Counted from the first letter of the stretch, positions 10,132 through 23,918 are shown. The stretch is 64,000 nt of DNA from Rhynchopus euleeides (GCA_963210315.1 OY723275.1:2108001-2172000), one strand, 5' to 3'. A program made the numbers and translations. The notes: generated by a model not told the origin, from the sequence alone.

Positions 10132-11309
10132 GGCTGCGTGGGGGGCGCAGGGTGGTGGGGGAGGGGGCCCGGTTGCATGACCCGGGGTTGGAGGCGCGGC
10201 ATGTTCCCAAGTCGTGGGGGTGGTGGGGTGCAGTGTGGTCTTGCCAGGCCTGCAGTGACCCTGTCCCAATCAGGAGGGCTGGTGGGGTGGGGGGATGAGT
10301 AGTGCAGATGTGGTTGATGAACTTCCCAATTCCCAACCGGGGTGTGTTGTTAACGCACTTCAGGATGTGTGTGTGAACGTGGCATGCTTACCATGGGTCT
10401 GCGACCGGATGACCGCCCTTTCCCGGTCACATTGCACCGGCATTTCGTCAACCGCCCTAAGCCTGTATTTTGTGATGATGCGTTGACACTTCTGTATACA
10501 AACCCCAGAAAAGTGTTTCCAAGAGGTTCACAGTTGCTGGACAGGGTGTGCCTGGTTCTCGCGAAAAAGTGGCACGAAAACGGTTCTTGTTGCGCCCTTC
10601 CCCTCGGAAGGAACACCCGGGAAGCGAGGATGGTTGTGCGTGGGTGACATCCTCTGCGCCTTTCCCCCAATTTCAGGTCCAAGTTCACAATGATCGGGAT
10701 ATCCCCCTTTCCAGGAGGCCAATCCCCCCTCCCCCTTTCACACGCCGAGGGTTGAGTTTACGTCTGTTTTCAAAATACCTGTCTCAGGTCAGTCAAAAAG
10801 ACTGTTGCAAGGCAGCGCACATATGAACACTCATAGGTACGCACACACAAAAAGTACATTCAGGATGTGTAGTGTGTGCGGGGGAAAGGTTGCATGAGAT
10901 GATTCCGACGACCCTTTTTCTGTGTCTAGCGAACTCACGTCTTTGCCCAGGTTTTCTCCACCCCACCCCCACATCAAGGCATCAGGCTACCGTGTGGTAG
11001 AAGCGACGCATCAAAGAAGGGAGAAAGAAGTCCTACGATTTATACCCCAACAAAAGGCACTTGCCAAGGTGGAAGCGCAACGAGGCCCCTGCCCCCCCAC
11101 ACACACCTCCCCGCCACCCCTGTCTCTGCCCTGCAAAGCAATGGCCGCTGCAGTGCCCTGCCCTTTCCTGCATCGCTCCAAGCCTTCCCTCAGTGGTGCA
11201 ACTGCCTCTGCCCCACACTGAACGGGGGGGGGTGATACTTCTTAAAAAACCTCTCAGCAAATAAACTACGGCAGATCGGATTGCAGCCGAGCTTTTTTGC
11301 TCCCCTGTG
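10132..11309. other. Intergenic region with one copy of a dispersed repeat
   Basis: About 1.2 kb without a supported gene. Bases 10531-10548 carry the 18-mer CAGTTGCTGGACAGGGTG, also found at 51237-51254 and, with one change, at 50131-50148. Flanking similarity extends about 60 bases upstream. A short TTGCAG at 11281-11286 precedes the next ATG. Confidence 0.55.
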
Positions 11310-11696
11310 ATGGAGGCTGTGCTGGATGGAGTCCCTTCCTTCTGTGGTGATGGGCAGTACAAGGGCGATGGCGGCGTGTGGCTGCAGCGACTGTGGGACG
11401 CGCTGGAGTGGAAGGAGATAAGAGGCTGCCCTGGGAGGTACACCCTGCCCAAGGGCGCGGAAAGCACAACCCCTCACAGCGACGTGCTACTGCGGATCGG
11501 CTACGAGGGGGACGTGCTGCGGGAGCGCAGTGCGGGGTGCGCCGACACACTCCTCATCACCCTCCTCCCTGGGGGCGGAGCACTCATGAGCTACGCAAAG
11601 CCGGACGGCGTCACCTTCGTGCACACCCTGAACACCGCTTCAGGGTTGAAGCGGAAGCTCACAGCCCTTGGTCTGGAACACGTCTTGCCTGGGTGA
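11310..11696 (+). CDS. Small hypothetical protein (128 aa)
   Basis: ATG 11310 to TGA 11696, 128 residues. The composition is balanced and protein-like, unlike the surrounding low-complexity frames. It has WLQRLWDALEWKEIRGCPGRY near residues 25-45 and GGGALMSYAKPDGVTFVHTLN near 90-110, followed by a helical end (ASGLKRKLTALGLEHVLPG). No signal peptide or membrane span. I do not recognise the family. The conserved-looking GCPGRY and TFVHTLNT stretches suggest a folded single-domain protein that a profile search could place. It ends 245 bases before the RPC1 start, and the intervening sequence has a pyrimidine-rich run ending in CAG at 11908. Confidence 0.6.
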   Translation: MEAVLDGVPSFCGDGQYKGDGGVWLQRLWDALEWKEIRGCPGRYTLPKGAESTTPHSDVLLRIGYEGDVLRERSAGCADTLLITLLPGGGALMSYAKPDGVTFVHTLNTASGLKRKLTALGLEHVLPG

Positions 11697-11941
11697 GAGG
11701 GGCCGCAGCCTTGTATATCTCCCCTTGTTTCAGCTGCTCCAAGTCTTGTGCTCTGTGCAGCGAGTGGTGGGGAGAGGGTGAGGGGTTTATGGACACACCA
11801 CACCGGGCAGCCACCCCCCCATCTCGATCATCCCTGGCTGTGCCTTTTATCTTCAGTCTCCCCTGCCCCCCTGCCTCCCTCCACCCCACACACCCGTGTC
11901 CTCTGCAGGCGGCGGGCGGCCCGGCACTCCTGCTGGGTGGC

Positions 11942-14900
11942 ATGCCACCCGTGCACCTCGATGAGCTGCGCGGAGATGAGAAGGGCACAGTGCCCGTGAC
12001 GGAGCTGCCGCGGAACATCTCTGAGATTCAATTCGACACGTTCTCGCCCCAGGAGATCCGGAATCTGAGCAGCGTTCATGTCTTCAACGCAAGAGGCTAT
12101 GTGTCAGGCAAGTCGGTGCCCTTCAGCGTGCTGGACCCGCGCCTCGGTGTGTGCGACAGGCACTCCATCTGTAGGACCTGCGGGCTGAAGCTCGACGGTT
12201 GTGCAGGCCACTATGGCCACATGGAGCTTGCGTTGCCCGTGTTCCACAACGGCTTTATGAAGACTGTGCTCAACATCCTGCGGTCGATCTGCAAGAGCTG
12301 CGCGAAGGTCATGCTCGTGGGTGAGCAGCGTGACAAACTCCTCGCGAAGATGCGCAGCAAGAAGGTGTCCTCTGCGCGCCGGCAGAAGATTCAGTCAAAC
12401 CTTGCGCAGCTGATGCAGAAGGTGATTGACTGCCCGCACTGCGGGTTCATCAACGGGCGTGTCCGGAAGGAGAAGGGCTGCAAGGTGCCCAAGCTGTTCC
12501 ACGAGAGGTACGGCACGGCGAAGAAGTCACGCCCGATGCACAACGACGAGCGGAGCAAGCTTGAGAGCGACCTGGATGACGCGATGGTCAACAACCCCGC
12601 CCTCAAGACCTACCTCCCGACGAAGGCATTCGACCCCATGACGCCCCTTGTCGTGCAGGGCATCCTGGCACGGATCCCTGCGGAGGACAGGGAGCTGCTG
12701 GACCTCGACAGGCACAGCAGCGCTGCAAACCTGGTCTCCTCCACCATCCTGGTGCCCCCGATCAGCATCCGGCCTTACGTTGACGGGGCAGCCACCGGGG
12801 GTGCGACAGGCACCTTCAAAGACGACGACCTCACGATGAACCTCCACAACGTGCTGCACTCGTCCCTCTCCGTCACAAACGTGATGGGGAAGGGTGAGTA
12901 CCCCCAGCGTGTGTACGACTGCTGGGAGAACCTGCAGTGCGACCTGACGAGTCTGCTGGACTCCGACATGCCCGGCTACCCGGCCTTTGCGCAGCGCACC
13001 CGCAAGGGTCTGGTGCAACGCCTCAAGGGCAAGGAAGGGCGCTTCCGGAAGCACTTGTCGGGGAAGCGTGTCGACTTCTCCGGGCGTACCGTCATCAGCC
13101 CCGACCCGAGCCTGCGCATCACAGAGGTGGCCATCCCCATCCACGTGGCGCGGGTGCTGACCTACCCGGAGATGGTCAACGAGCACAACAGGGCACGGCT
13201 CTACCAGGCGGTGTGCAACGGGGCGAAGGACCATCCCGGTGCAGTGTACATCCGCAAGAAGAGCGGCTTGCGCCGCGGCCTGGCGGTCCTGTCGGAGCGT
13301 GACAGGCGGCGCAATGCAGAGGACCTCGAGCTGGGCGATGTGGTGGACAGGCACATGATCAACGGTGACTGTGTTATCTTCAACCGTCAGCCGTCGCTGC
13401 ACAGAATCTCCATGATGTGCCACAGGGCGCGTGTGCTGCCCTACAGGACCTTCCGCTTCAACGAGTGTGTGTGTGCTCCGTACAACGCTGACTTCGACGG
13501 TGACGAGATGAACATCCACTTGCCGCAGACGGAGGAGGCGCGTGCAGAGTGTGCCATCCTGATGAGCACCTCCCGCAACATGATCTCTGCGAGGCACGGC
13601 GAGCCGATGATTGCGGCAACGCAGGACTTCCTGACAGGTGGGTACCTCCTGACGCGGAAGGACGCCTTCTTCGACCGTGCGGAGGCGGGGCAGATGCTGG
13701 CAAACATGTCCGACCCCGACGTGGTGTACGAGCTGCCCCCGCCCTGCATCCTCAAGCCGCGGGAGCTGTGGAGCGGCAAGCAGATCATGTCCCTCCTGGT
13801 GCGTCCCAACAAGAGGGTGCCGGTGCAGCTGAACTTCGAGGCGAAGTCGAAGAACTACGACGCTGACGTGGACGCAAAGCACATGGACGAGAGGGACGGG
13901 TGGATCTGCTTCCGTGACTCCGTCCTGGTCTCCGGCACCATGGACAAGAAGATCATGGGTGGCGGCGGGAAGGACGGTCTCTTCTACCAACTCTTCCTCT
14001 CTGCAGGCCACGCCTACAGCGCGAAGTGCATGTGGCGCCTGTCGCGCCTGACCAGCAAGTGGCTGATGCACCAGGGCTTCTCCATCGGCATCAGCGACGT
14101 GACGCCCAGCAGACACCTCGTCGGCCTGACCAGCGAGGTCATCGCAAACGGGCGTGCCGAGAGCGCAAGGCTCATCACCCGCTTCGAGAGCGGCAGCCTC
14201 CCCGCCGACCCGGGGTGCACCACGGAGATCACTGTGGAGTCGCGCCTCAACGCCGTGCTGTCGGGGGTGCGTTCCAAATGCGGTGACGTGTGCATGCAGG
14301 TGCTGCACTGGTCCAACTCCCCGTTCATCATGTCCTCCAGCGGGTCGAAGGGGAGCCCCCTCAACATCGGGCAGATGGCTGCCGTGCTGGGGCAGCAGAC
14401 CGTCTCCGGCAAGCGTATCGGCAACGGCTTCATCCAGAGGTCCCTCCCGCACTTCAAGCGGTTCTCGAGGGAGCCGGGTGACCGCGGGTTCGTCGCCAAC
14501 TCCTTCTTCACCGGTCTGCAGCCCCACGAGTTCTGGTTCCATACCATGGGCGGGCGTGAGGGTCTTGTCGACACCGCTGTGAAGACAGCCGAGACAGGTT
14601 ACATGCAGCGCCGTCTCGTCAAGAGTATGGAGGACCTCTGCGTGCAGTACGACAACACTGTGATGGACAGCCAGGGTGTGTTGGTCCAGCGGGTCTACGG
14701 TGATGACGGCATCGACCCCCTCTACACCGAGACGTCTGACTTCCGCCCCGTCAACTTCAAGATCCTGTGGGTCAACCTCAGCGTGTCGAGGAGGGAGGAG
14801 TCTCTGAAGGAGCGCCCGCTGCTGCCGAAGGAGGTGCTGCCCCTTGTGGACTCGCTGGTGAAGACGGCGAAGATCCAGGAGACGTTCAGCGGGAAGTTCA

Positions 14901-16804
14901 TCAAGGAGCTGCGCGAGTTCTGGCACAACAAGGCGATGGAGCTTGACGCCATCAACAAGCAGCTGCAGCAGAGCAGGGACAACGCGGCGGCGCAGGTGCA
15001 GCAGGCCGCGCTTGCGGCAGGGGCGTCCCCTCTGGAGCAGATGCGGCGAGCGTCAACCGACAGGCAGTTTGCGCAGAACCTCTCCGACAAGCGCCTGCAG
15101 AACCTGGCGAATGACATGCTGCTCATCACAGAGGGGCTCGTGCGTGTGATGATCGAGGAGTGCTACCTCAAGCACCTGAGGTACCGCTGCGAGCCTGGCA
15201 CCGCCTGTGGCGCCATCGGGGCGCAGTCCATCGGAGAGCCCGGGACGCAGATGACCCTGAAGACCTTCCACTTTGCAGGTGTTGCCTCCATGAGCATCAC
15301 ACAGGGTGTGCCGCGTATTGCTGAGATCATCAATGCGGCCAAGACGATCAAGACGCCTCTCATCAAGGGCTACCTGCTGAATGAGACCTGCGAGATGTCC
15401 GCCAGTATCGTGAAGGCGCGTGTGGAGCGCACGATGCTGAGCGATGTGTGCTGCAACATCGACGAGGTGTACTCCGGAGGGAGGTGCTTCGTGATGGTGC
15501 GGCTGGACCTGAAGCGGATCTTCGAGATGCAGCTGGACATCAACACCTTCACCGTGCGGGACAGCATCCTGGCCTACGCGCAGACCACGATCCGGAAGAG
15601 GCTGAACGCACTGCCTCTGCGCGATCAGCACATCCCGCGTGACCAGATTACACGGAACACCATCAGCATCTACCCCTACGACACGGACAAGACACGCCTG
15701 CTCCACACAGTCGCGAAGATCATCACCCATCTCCCCAACGTCGTCGTGTCCGGTGTGGCTTCCGTGAAGCGTGCCATCTTGTCCCCCTACAAGAAGGTGA
15801 ACGACGTGAATCACTACCAGCTTCTCATCGAGGGGAGCGACCTGCTGACGGTATGCCTTGCATCCTTTATGGCTTGCACACACAGCCGACACACCCTGCC
15901 TTGGGGTCAGGCGGTGTCGTGTTGTGTGTTGTGTCGAGACATATTCTCCCTGGACCTTTCAGCTGCTTTGCTGAAGCACCCCACCACCACCACCACCACC
16001 ACCACCCTCACTCCTCTCAGGTCGCAGCCATCCCTGGGATGGACTCGAGGCGCACGTCGTGCAACCACGTGTGGACTGTGGAGAATGTGCTGGGGATCGA
16101 GGCTGCGCGTCTTACCATCATCCAGGAGATCAGGGGTGTGATGGGCAATTATGGCCTGGCGATCGATGTGCGCCACGTGATGCAGCTGGCAGATGTGATG
16201 ACCTTCCGCGGCAGCGTGCTGGGGATCACTCGGTTTGGGATGCAGAAGATGCGCGACTCTGTGATGATGCTTGCCTCGTTTGAGAAGACAACCGACATCC
16301 TCTTCGACGCTGCGGCGCACCACCGGAAGTATGGCGGGGTGCGGGCAACACACAGCACCATTCCCTGCCATTCTGTTGTGGGCACCACGCTGCCCTCGAG
16401 CAACCATGCTGTTGATCATCCCCCCCCATTGACTCCCTTCACCCTTACACCTCACACCCACAGGGACGACAAGCTGGGAGTGTCTGAGAAGATCATCATG
16501 GGTGCCCCCATCAAGATTGGGACCGGGCTCTTCAAGCTGATCCAGCGTGCCGACAGGGACAAGCCGCGCCCTGCTGCGTCACCCCTCTTCAGGTATGTCG
16601 CTGCCGCATCGAGCTATTGCTTCAGGGCGGGGGGAAGTGGTGGTGCATCGGAGTTTGCCATCCGGGGCAACCCCACACTGCGCGCCGCTAAACAATTATC
16701 ACTCTTGCGCGTAGGGGTGACCCACACACCCCGTGATCCCACTCCACACACAACACCACCCGTCCTACCACAGGCCCCCGAGGCTCGATGCCGCTTTCGT
16801 GTAG
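11942..16804 (+). CDS. POLR3A: DNA-directed RNA polymerase III largest subunit (4 exons)
   Basis: Catalytic largest subunit of Pol III, which makes tRNA, 5S and other small RNAs in the nucleus. Exons 11942-15850, 16021-16328, 16464-16592 and 16774-16804 join in frame to 1458 residues, against about 1390 in humans. The phase was checked at each junction. The N-terminal zinc region [14 protein letters not shown] lies near residue 70-85. The metal-binding catalytic loop is [11 protein letters not shown], with aspartates at ~517, 519 and 521. The bridge-helix/trigger-loop region reads [20 protein letters not shown]. Exon 2 carries the Pol III-type C-terminal block from IPGMDSRR through [20 protein letters not shown], and exon 3 has [14 protein letters not shown], which separates RPC1 from RPB1 (there is no heptad tail). 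Introns begin GTATGC, GTATGG and GTATGT and end in CAG; intron 1 contains a CCA microsatellite. The short last exon (31 bases) is the least certain part. Confidence 0.96.
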
Positions 16805-18884
16805 GCTTGCTTGCAGAAGCGACACCGGGGTGGGGTGGGTAGGAGGAACGCCGTAAAACGCTGCAGCTGACAGTCAAAATCAGTCTTCTCGCCTCTAGCC
16901 AAGGGCGGGTTGGGGGTGGGCGAAGGGAGGATGCAGTAGTGAGGAGTGAGGGGCAGGATAACCCCGTTCTCCTCCCAAGGGATGCGCCTTGTCTGCACTC
17001 AGTAACGAAGCGGGGGGTGCTGGGCCCCCTAGCCTGCATGCATGCAGGGTGTGAGGGGGGGGGGGGTGGGCCGGATCAGGAGGGAGGCAACCACTGCCGA
17101 CAAACTGGAAAATGAACCGAATTGTTGATAACAACTGGCGCTTGTCACGAGTCGGGAGGTTATGGCAGGTGTGTGGGTATGTTTTTTTTTGCCTTTGGGT
17201 GATCCGATCGATCCAAGTGGATGGTGGGGTCGCAGGGGCGTTGCCACCCGTCTGCCGGAGAGAATGCAATACACGTCGCGCAGAGGAGGGCGTGCCGTGC
17301 GTGGAATTGATGCAGAAAGCGGGGAAGGGGATCCGGTCCTGCCGCTCCCTCACCCAGCTCTCTCTTTGATCTTCGCCCAGCGCACGCCCATGTGCACGGA
17401 TCTAGCCCAAACAAAACAGCGAGGGGAGGGTGAACAGAACGGCCTCCGTTTGTGTTGACACCTCTCGCGCCCTCCTCTGCCGTGCTGACGTAATGCATTT
17501 TTTTATCCCTCCACCCCGTCCTGCGAGGTGTAGCAACTGCTCCGTGCTTCCCCCCTTCCCCCACTGTTCACACACCCTCCCCCAAACCCCCCGACTCGTC
17601 TTCCCGACACGCAGAAGTGTGCCGCGTGCGGTGCTGAGTAGAGTCCATGCTGCACCACACATTTTGTCAAAAAAATTGAAAGAGAAGTCGCTTGGTTCTC
17701 TCGTGGGAGAGCACTGTATCAAGACTGGCAAGAGGTGGGAGCGAGTGGGTGGGTGTGGACTGTTCTCCGACTCCCAAACTTGGGCAGGGCAAACAACCAA
17801 TGCCCTGTCTGACTTGTGTTGGAGTGGGGCGGATGGGGTGGGGTCTGCTCTAGAAGAGTGCAGAAAAGCTACGAACTTCCCGCCAAAAGGTGAACTGACA
17901 GCCCCCACAAAATGGGAGTACAACTGTATCTGGCACACAGTTTGTGATCCTTGTGTGTTGGCACAGAGCAGAGGACCCTTCCTCCCCCCGCACCACCCCC
18001 CCCCCCCCCCGGGACCGCCGACCTTCAGATTGTCATGCAGTCTGGGAGGGAGCCAGCTGTTCAAACGACTCAGGTCTCGTTCCCTGTCCCCTGTTTGTGG
18101 TTTCGCCGAACACCCCCCTGAGTTGTGATGGCGCTGGCCTGGCCACATTTCGGGTGTCTCGGGTAGATAAATATGCACCTGCTTCCTGGTCCGGTTCGTC
18201 AGGTTCGACGACAGCGTCGCTCTGGGTGGTGGTGGTGGTGGGGGAGGTGGGGAGGTCGCAGAAGGCTTTAGCGAGAGCACAGACTGTGACAGTGACAGCA
18301 GTAGGATGGAATCAGTTTATTCCGGCGCATGCAAGGAGGAAGAGAATGGTTGAAGGGATGCCCACACCCGCCCTGCACTTTTTTTTGGCAAGAACAGCGA
18401 CGCCCCCTCCGGCCGTGACAGGGCAGGCCTCCTGAGCTAGCTTTTCGCATGAAAAATACTCGTGGCATATCCTGCACTACCAGGCACCACCGTTTGTACA
18501 AAACAAAGAACACAACCCCCAAGTCCTTTTCCACCCTCTCCTCAGAGAGAGTCTTTCTCCTTGACTTGCCGACAGCACACCCACACTCCACACCACACCA
18601 GAGCGATCCTCTTCCGGATCAGATCCGCTTTTTGTGCGTTAGGCGCACTTAGAAATCGCTCAGCCGCTTGTGGGAGTCTGCTGCTCCCGGCAACACAAGC
18701 GAGGGGAAGGAGGGGTGGTGGTGGGTGTTGCTGCGTTGCCAGCACACTAGAGGGGGGCCGGAGCGGGGCGCCTGCTGCTGCAGAGCCAGAGAGGTAGAAA
18801 GGAAAGCGGGGGGGAAGGGGGCGTGGTGGTGGGGAGGGGGGCGGGGGCAGCTGGTGGGCGACGCGCCCCACCCCTGCGAGGGAG
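16805..18884. other. Intergenic region, ~2 kb
   Basis: No gene can be supported. Overlapping frames of 230-290 codons on both strands (about 17400-18280) look like composition artefacts, with no motif or domain. It holds G runs, C runs (15 C at 17996-18010) and GGT microsatellite sequence near 18225-18245. Confidence 0.5.
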
Positions 18885-21773
18885 ATGAATAGTAATGGCG
18901 ACGCGCAGAAGGAGGCGTACTCACGATTTCTAGCCAAGGTATGCACAGCTGGGGGTGTTGGAGGGCGTGGGCAGCTCCTCCCCGTGTTGTCGTGGACGGC
19001 ATGTCGGGTGCGTCATGCAACAGTGCAGACGGCAGGGTGAAGAGCAGGGGGTGATCTGAGTGACATGTGTTTATGCGTGGTTCTCTTCCCATTCTTCCGG
19101 TGCATCTCTTCACAGAACTACGACCAGTGCTCCGCGTCGCTGCACGCGCTTCTGTCGTCGACACCCCGTGGGGACCCGAAGATCCAACACAACGTTGCGT
19201 TATGCGAGTACTTCAAGGGCGGGTGCCAGGATGCGGGGAAGTTCCTCGCCGACCTGGACAAGCTTGGGAAGAGCCTTGATCGGGAACGGAAATCAGATCA
19301 CCCGAACAGCATTCTGGCCATCGAGAAACTAGCGGCGCAACGGGAATCCGACTACCGCCCGCTGTGCCTCGAGTTCGAGGGGCATGAGTACGTGCGGTAC
19401 AACGAGGCGGTGGTGCACTTCCACCAGCGGCAGTACAACCACGCTGTCGAGCGCCTTGTGCCGATGTTCCACAACGAAAACCAGATCTCCCCCCTCCTCT
19501 ACGTGCGTGTGGTGCTGCTCCTGCTGTCGTGCACCCTTGCACAGTACAAGAAAACAGACCCTGTGATTGTGCAGCGTGCGAAGCAGCTTCTCGAGAAGCT
19601 GGGTGAGGCGAAGGAGTTCATCCAGAAGCACGACAGCGAGTCCACCTCCGACCAGCCTGTGCTGCGGCTCGGCAGCCACGCCCTCCTCCTGCGTGCCCAC
19701 TACGAGGCTGTTGAGGGCAGCGCGCAAGAGGCGCTGAAGCTTCTCCAGAACTTCCAGAAGAACAGCGCAGACTCGTCCACCACCAACTGGTGGCTCATGG
19801 TGACGTACCTCAACAACCTCGGCATGCTGCACCTCAGCATCGGCAAGCCGCACCTTGCGTCGCTGTACCTGGCGAAGGCCATCGAGACCTTCGAGAAGTA
19901 TGATATTGCCTGCATCTCACCTGGGTTTGGGGGTGAGATAGTGTATAAAGCACGATGCCTGGCGGTGGGAGGGCATGGGTGTGATTCAATGACGTACAGT
20001 GGGGTCTTGCCCTCAGCACTACACAGGCCGAGCATAGCCACAACCACAGCCACAGCCGCACCATACAATATGCGCCACCCCACCTAACAGGTCCCGCCCG
20101 AAGAGCGACGGGTCGATGTCCAGCAGCGGGATGGGGCTGTACCCCTCCATGGCAGCGGTGTACTACAACAACGGGCTGTGCCATATGATCAGGTGTGTCA
20201 TCAGCTGCCAGCCTCCGTGCGACACCCACCCACACCCCCACACCCCCATTCGCAGAGGGCAGCAGGAGCTTGCGTTCAAATCGTTTGTCGTGGCGACGCC
20301 GCTGCTGAAAGACGTATGGCCCCCGCGCTGCGCATCTCATCGTGAGCCAACCCACCCACACCCCCCCTGCCTTACCACACCCCTTCCCTGCTACAGACCC
20401 CCACGCTGTGGCTCCGCATGGCGCAGTGCTGCATCCGGCAGTGGGAGACCAACCTTGCCGCGCAGCAAAAAAAATCCCACGCGGCATGCGAGCTCCAGAT
20501 CACGACAGCCACGGCGCAGCCCGCGAAGAAGGTGACGTGCCTGCCGACGTCGGAGATGCTGAACCCCAAGATCGAGGCCGGCGACGACATGTCTCTGGTT
20601 TTCGCAGAGAAGTGCCTCCGCAACGCACATTACCTGCTGCTGCGGAGGTACCGGGGCCGCAAGAGCTCCAAGGCACGCGATGACGACGACAAGGAGGACC
20701 GCGATGAGAACGACGACGAGGATGACAACGCCGACGAGGGTGACGGGCTGCTGGAGGAGTCTGAGCTCCACAGCGCCTCCGAGGAGGACCCCGTGATGGC
20801 AGCCGTGCTGCAGTCGGTCTACACCAACATGACCTACGTCGCGCTGTGCCTCTCAAACCCCGCCGTGGCGCTGGCGTCTGCCCACAAGCTGCTGTCCCTC
20901 CCCTCGCTGTTCAAGGAGAGCCGCATCGTGGTGCTGTCCTACTGTGCTGAGGCGTACTGCCGCCTGGGCCGCCCGGAGGAGGCTCTCGCCCTGCTGCACA
21001 AGGTGAACCTGCAGGACCTCACGCAGGTATGTGTTGGCAGAGGTGTTGGCACCACTGCTGTGCGCACAATCGCCTAGTGGGAGGGATCCCCCCTGGCATC
21101 TTTTTGATTTCACCAAGGAACCCTGTTTTATTTTGCACACAATCGGCCTCCCAACCATCCATCCCATACAGGAGGACTCGCCGTCCAGCTTGTCTCTGCC
21201 GTGCGGCGGGATCCAGCAGGATGCGCACAAGAGCTCGCGCACCGACCTCCCCGCCTTTGGGAAGAGCCCTGTGCACATCGGGACGTCTCGTGAGGACCGT
21301 GACACGCTGGGGTATGTTTGGGTGGGGCAAGGATGCTGCGAGAGGATACGGGGGTTTTTCCCGTTCTTTTTGGGGGAGACCCGCACAGCACCAACCACTG
21401 CACATCGCCACCCCACCCCCCCGCCGCAGGCAGTCGCACATCTCCGCGCTGTTCACCAACCTTGCTGCCGTGCACATTATGTCTGGGAAGTACGCGCGTG
21501 CCCAGCAGTGCCTCGACCAGTTCCGCAACACGAGCGAGCAGAAGCCGATTGCCGACTTGCTGCAGATCTACTTACACCTGGCGACCGGGCGGCACGTATG
21601 TTGTTTGCTTGGTTTCATCATTCACAGGGAAGCGACGCACCAGAAGGGAGGTCAGCCTTGTGCTTACCCTTCTGCTTTTCAACCTCACCACCCCACCCCA
21701 ACTGGCACAGACTGACGCGCTCGAGGAGCTGAAGCGGAAAACAGTGTCCCCCCCCTACACTGTCGCTGCGTGA
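18885..21773 (+). CDS. CNOT10: CCR4-NOT complex subunit 10 (8 exons)
   Basis: TPR-type scaffold subunit of the CCR4-NOT deadenylase complex, which in other eukaryotes pairs with CNOT11. Exons 18885-18938, 19116-19897, 20091-20192, 20256-20313, 20397-21026, 21172-21311, 21430-21595 and 21711-21773 join in frame to 664 residues (human about 744). It starts MNSNGDAQKEAYSRFLAK and continues into a TPR-like run (KIQHNVALCEYFKGGCQD, then VVHFHQRQYNHAVERL). Later come LYPSMAAVYYNNGLC, LWLRMAQCCIR, FAEKCLRNAHYLL, and a C-terminal TPR block ISALFTNLAAVHIMSGKYA. An acidic low-complexity insert (DDDDKEDRDENDDEDD) sits in exon 5. Six of seven introns start GTATG; intron 3 starts GTGTG. Short microexons (54, 58 and 63 bases) mean the exon borders rest on phase and family fit. 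Confidence 0.9.
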
Positions 21774-23910
21774 CGGAAGGGATGAGCCCTGATGCCCAAC
21801 GTTACGGGAGACGATTATCAGCCTCCTGCTTCTGAAGAAACCGGGGATGGTGTGGGGGTGGGGTGGGGGGGGGCACGGGAGGGGATGTGACCCCCGAAAA
21901 CAGCGGGGGTGATCGCTGACAGAGCTGGATTCGCCCTGGCCTCAACTCCGTGAGTGGGGGGGGGGGGGGGCGGGCTTTCATCGCCATCAGAGCTTTGTTG
22001 GTGCCAGGGTGATTATGTTTTGGAGCGCCTCCCCACCTCCCACCACCCCCACCCCCACCCGCCCGACCCCGCTCATTGCTTGAAGGGATGCGGCTATGAC
22101 CCGAGGCATTAACCCCGCCACCACCCCATTTCTGGAGGGTTTGTCTCCAAAAAAAAAACACAAGGTGCGGTTCCGTGAGGTTTAAAAAACACTGAACGTG
22201 CTGTATTCTTAATTGACTCCACACAACACACCCCCCTCCGTCTCCTGGTTTGGGGGTTCACCCCCACCCCACTCCAATCCACTCTACCCTCCCCCACCCG
22301 ACCCGTATATTGAAGAACGAACGCTGCGAAGCCACAACGACATCAGTTGTCTGATATACCACGGCCCGCACCTGAGGTTGTCGTTGAGGTGGTGGTGGTG
22401 GTGGTTAGTGTGGTGGTGGGGGGGGGGGGTGTCGGGTCATTGTCACGGCTGTATTTCTTTACTTCTGCACGTTTCGATTCCACACACGCATTTATAAAAA
22501 AATGAATAAAAAAAACGAGGGTCGTCGGCAGGGAGGCATTTTGCCGACGCCAAAAATAAAAAGATTCGGGCGGGGGGAGGTTGGGTGGGCAGGGGGTATA
22601 TCTTGACAGAAGTTTTAAGTGGAATAGAAGGGAAACGGGGCCGGGGGGGGGGGAGGAGGGGTGGAACCCCACAGGCAGAGGACCCACCCTTCCTCTGCCA
22701 ATGCCCCCCCTGTCCTCCCGCCCTTGTCTGCTCATATATTTCCTGTGCCCCCAGCGGGAGGGGTTGAAGTGTTTTTTTTACATTCGATGGGGGTGGGGGG
22801 GTAGCCTTCATCTCTGAAGCGCATGAAAAACGTGAGTGCGTCCTAACAAATTCGGAGTCACACTGAACAGGTTTTGGCACCCGACGGAGCATAGAGGCCG
22901 CCTCCTCCCCCCCAGTGCACAAGAAGGTGTTGGGGCCTATACTCCCAGCAATTACCCCTCCCCCCCCTCCCCCCCAGTGCACAGTGGACGTGTCCATGTC
23001 TGGCAGCAGGGGCTCCCTCCTCCTTGACAGACCCGTCTCGAAGCAGAAAAAAAACATTGGGGTTTGTTTATACCGCACAATCCCGAGTCGTCCAGATGGA
23101 GGTGATGGAAAGAAACAAACAAAAAAAATGGGTGGTCGTGTCGTTGATCTCTCCATGGTACGTCATGTTGTCCGGAATTCAACTAAAAAATGGAGGTCCA
23201 GTGGTTGTGGTGTTGGAGCTGGTGTAGCGAAGGGGTGGTGGGTTCTGTGAAACCAAAGGCATGGGAGCCTCCAAGATGGCAGGAGAGGTAGTGGCGGTGG
23301 CGGCGGTGGTGGGGTAGGGCCTCTATCTCTCGAGGTTCCACCCCCGCCCCCACCCCTGCTCTGAAGTGCAAATAAAGTCAGCCCCCTTCCCCTCTCCTCT
23401 CGAGGAAAAGCCCCCACCACCACCACCACCACCCCCCCCCCCCTGTTGCATTCGATTCGCGCTCTGCATATAAATTTACATAACCTTCTTGATCCAAAGA
23501 AGCACCGTTCCCCCCTCTCCCCCAAAAAGCGAATTGGACAAACGTGGACTGCTGCACCGGAAGCTTTGCCAAATCCCACCCAAGGCCCACCACGCATCAG
23601 TCGCAGGGTAGTGTGGGGTGAAAATAGCACGCCCGCCTCATCCGTGGGGGGTGATTTTTTTTTCTTCTTACGCACACGACTTTCGCGCGGAAAGTGTCAT
23701 TCAGCTCTGCCAAACGTGCTCTACACACCACCCCCTTCATCAGGCAAGTGGGTTTGTAAGTGTGTGTGGAAGCGTCAACGCATCAAACGAAGTATCAACA
23801 GTAGAGAAAGAGCGGCAGAGTTGAAGTGACACTTTCTGCGCGAGAGAGAGAGAGAGAGAGACCAAGGCGTGCCACACACCGCCACACACCTGCAAGTTAT
23901 ACATATTTTT
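21774..23910. other. Intergenic region, low complexity, ~2.1 kb
   Basis: No gene seen. It contains many G or C homopolymer runs, a GGT-rich stretch near 22388-22432, A/T patches near 22490-22510 and an AG dinucleotide repeat at about 23842-23861. Frames here code only for low-complexity or Gly/Pro-rich peptides. Confidence 0.5.
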
Positions 23911-23918
23911 TTTGAGGC

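Noticed and set aside
12527..14926. 799-codon minus-strand frame
   Set aside because: Antisense shadow of the POLR3A first exon; the + strand has unmistakable polymerase motifs.
17402..18280. Overlapping frames of 230-290 codons on both strands
   Set aside because: No motif, low-complexity Pro/Ser/Cys-rich composition and no plausible start context.
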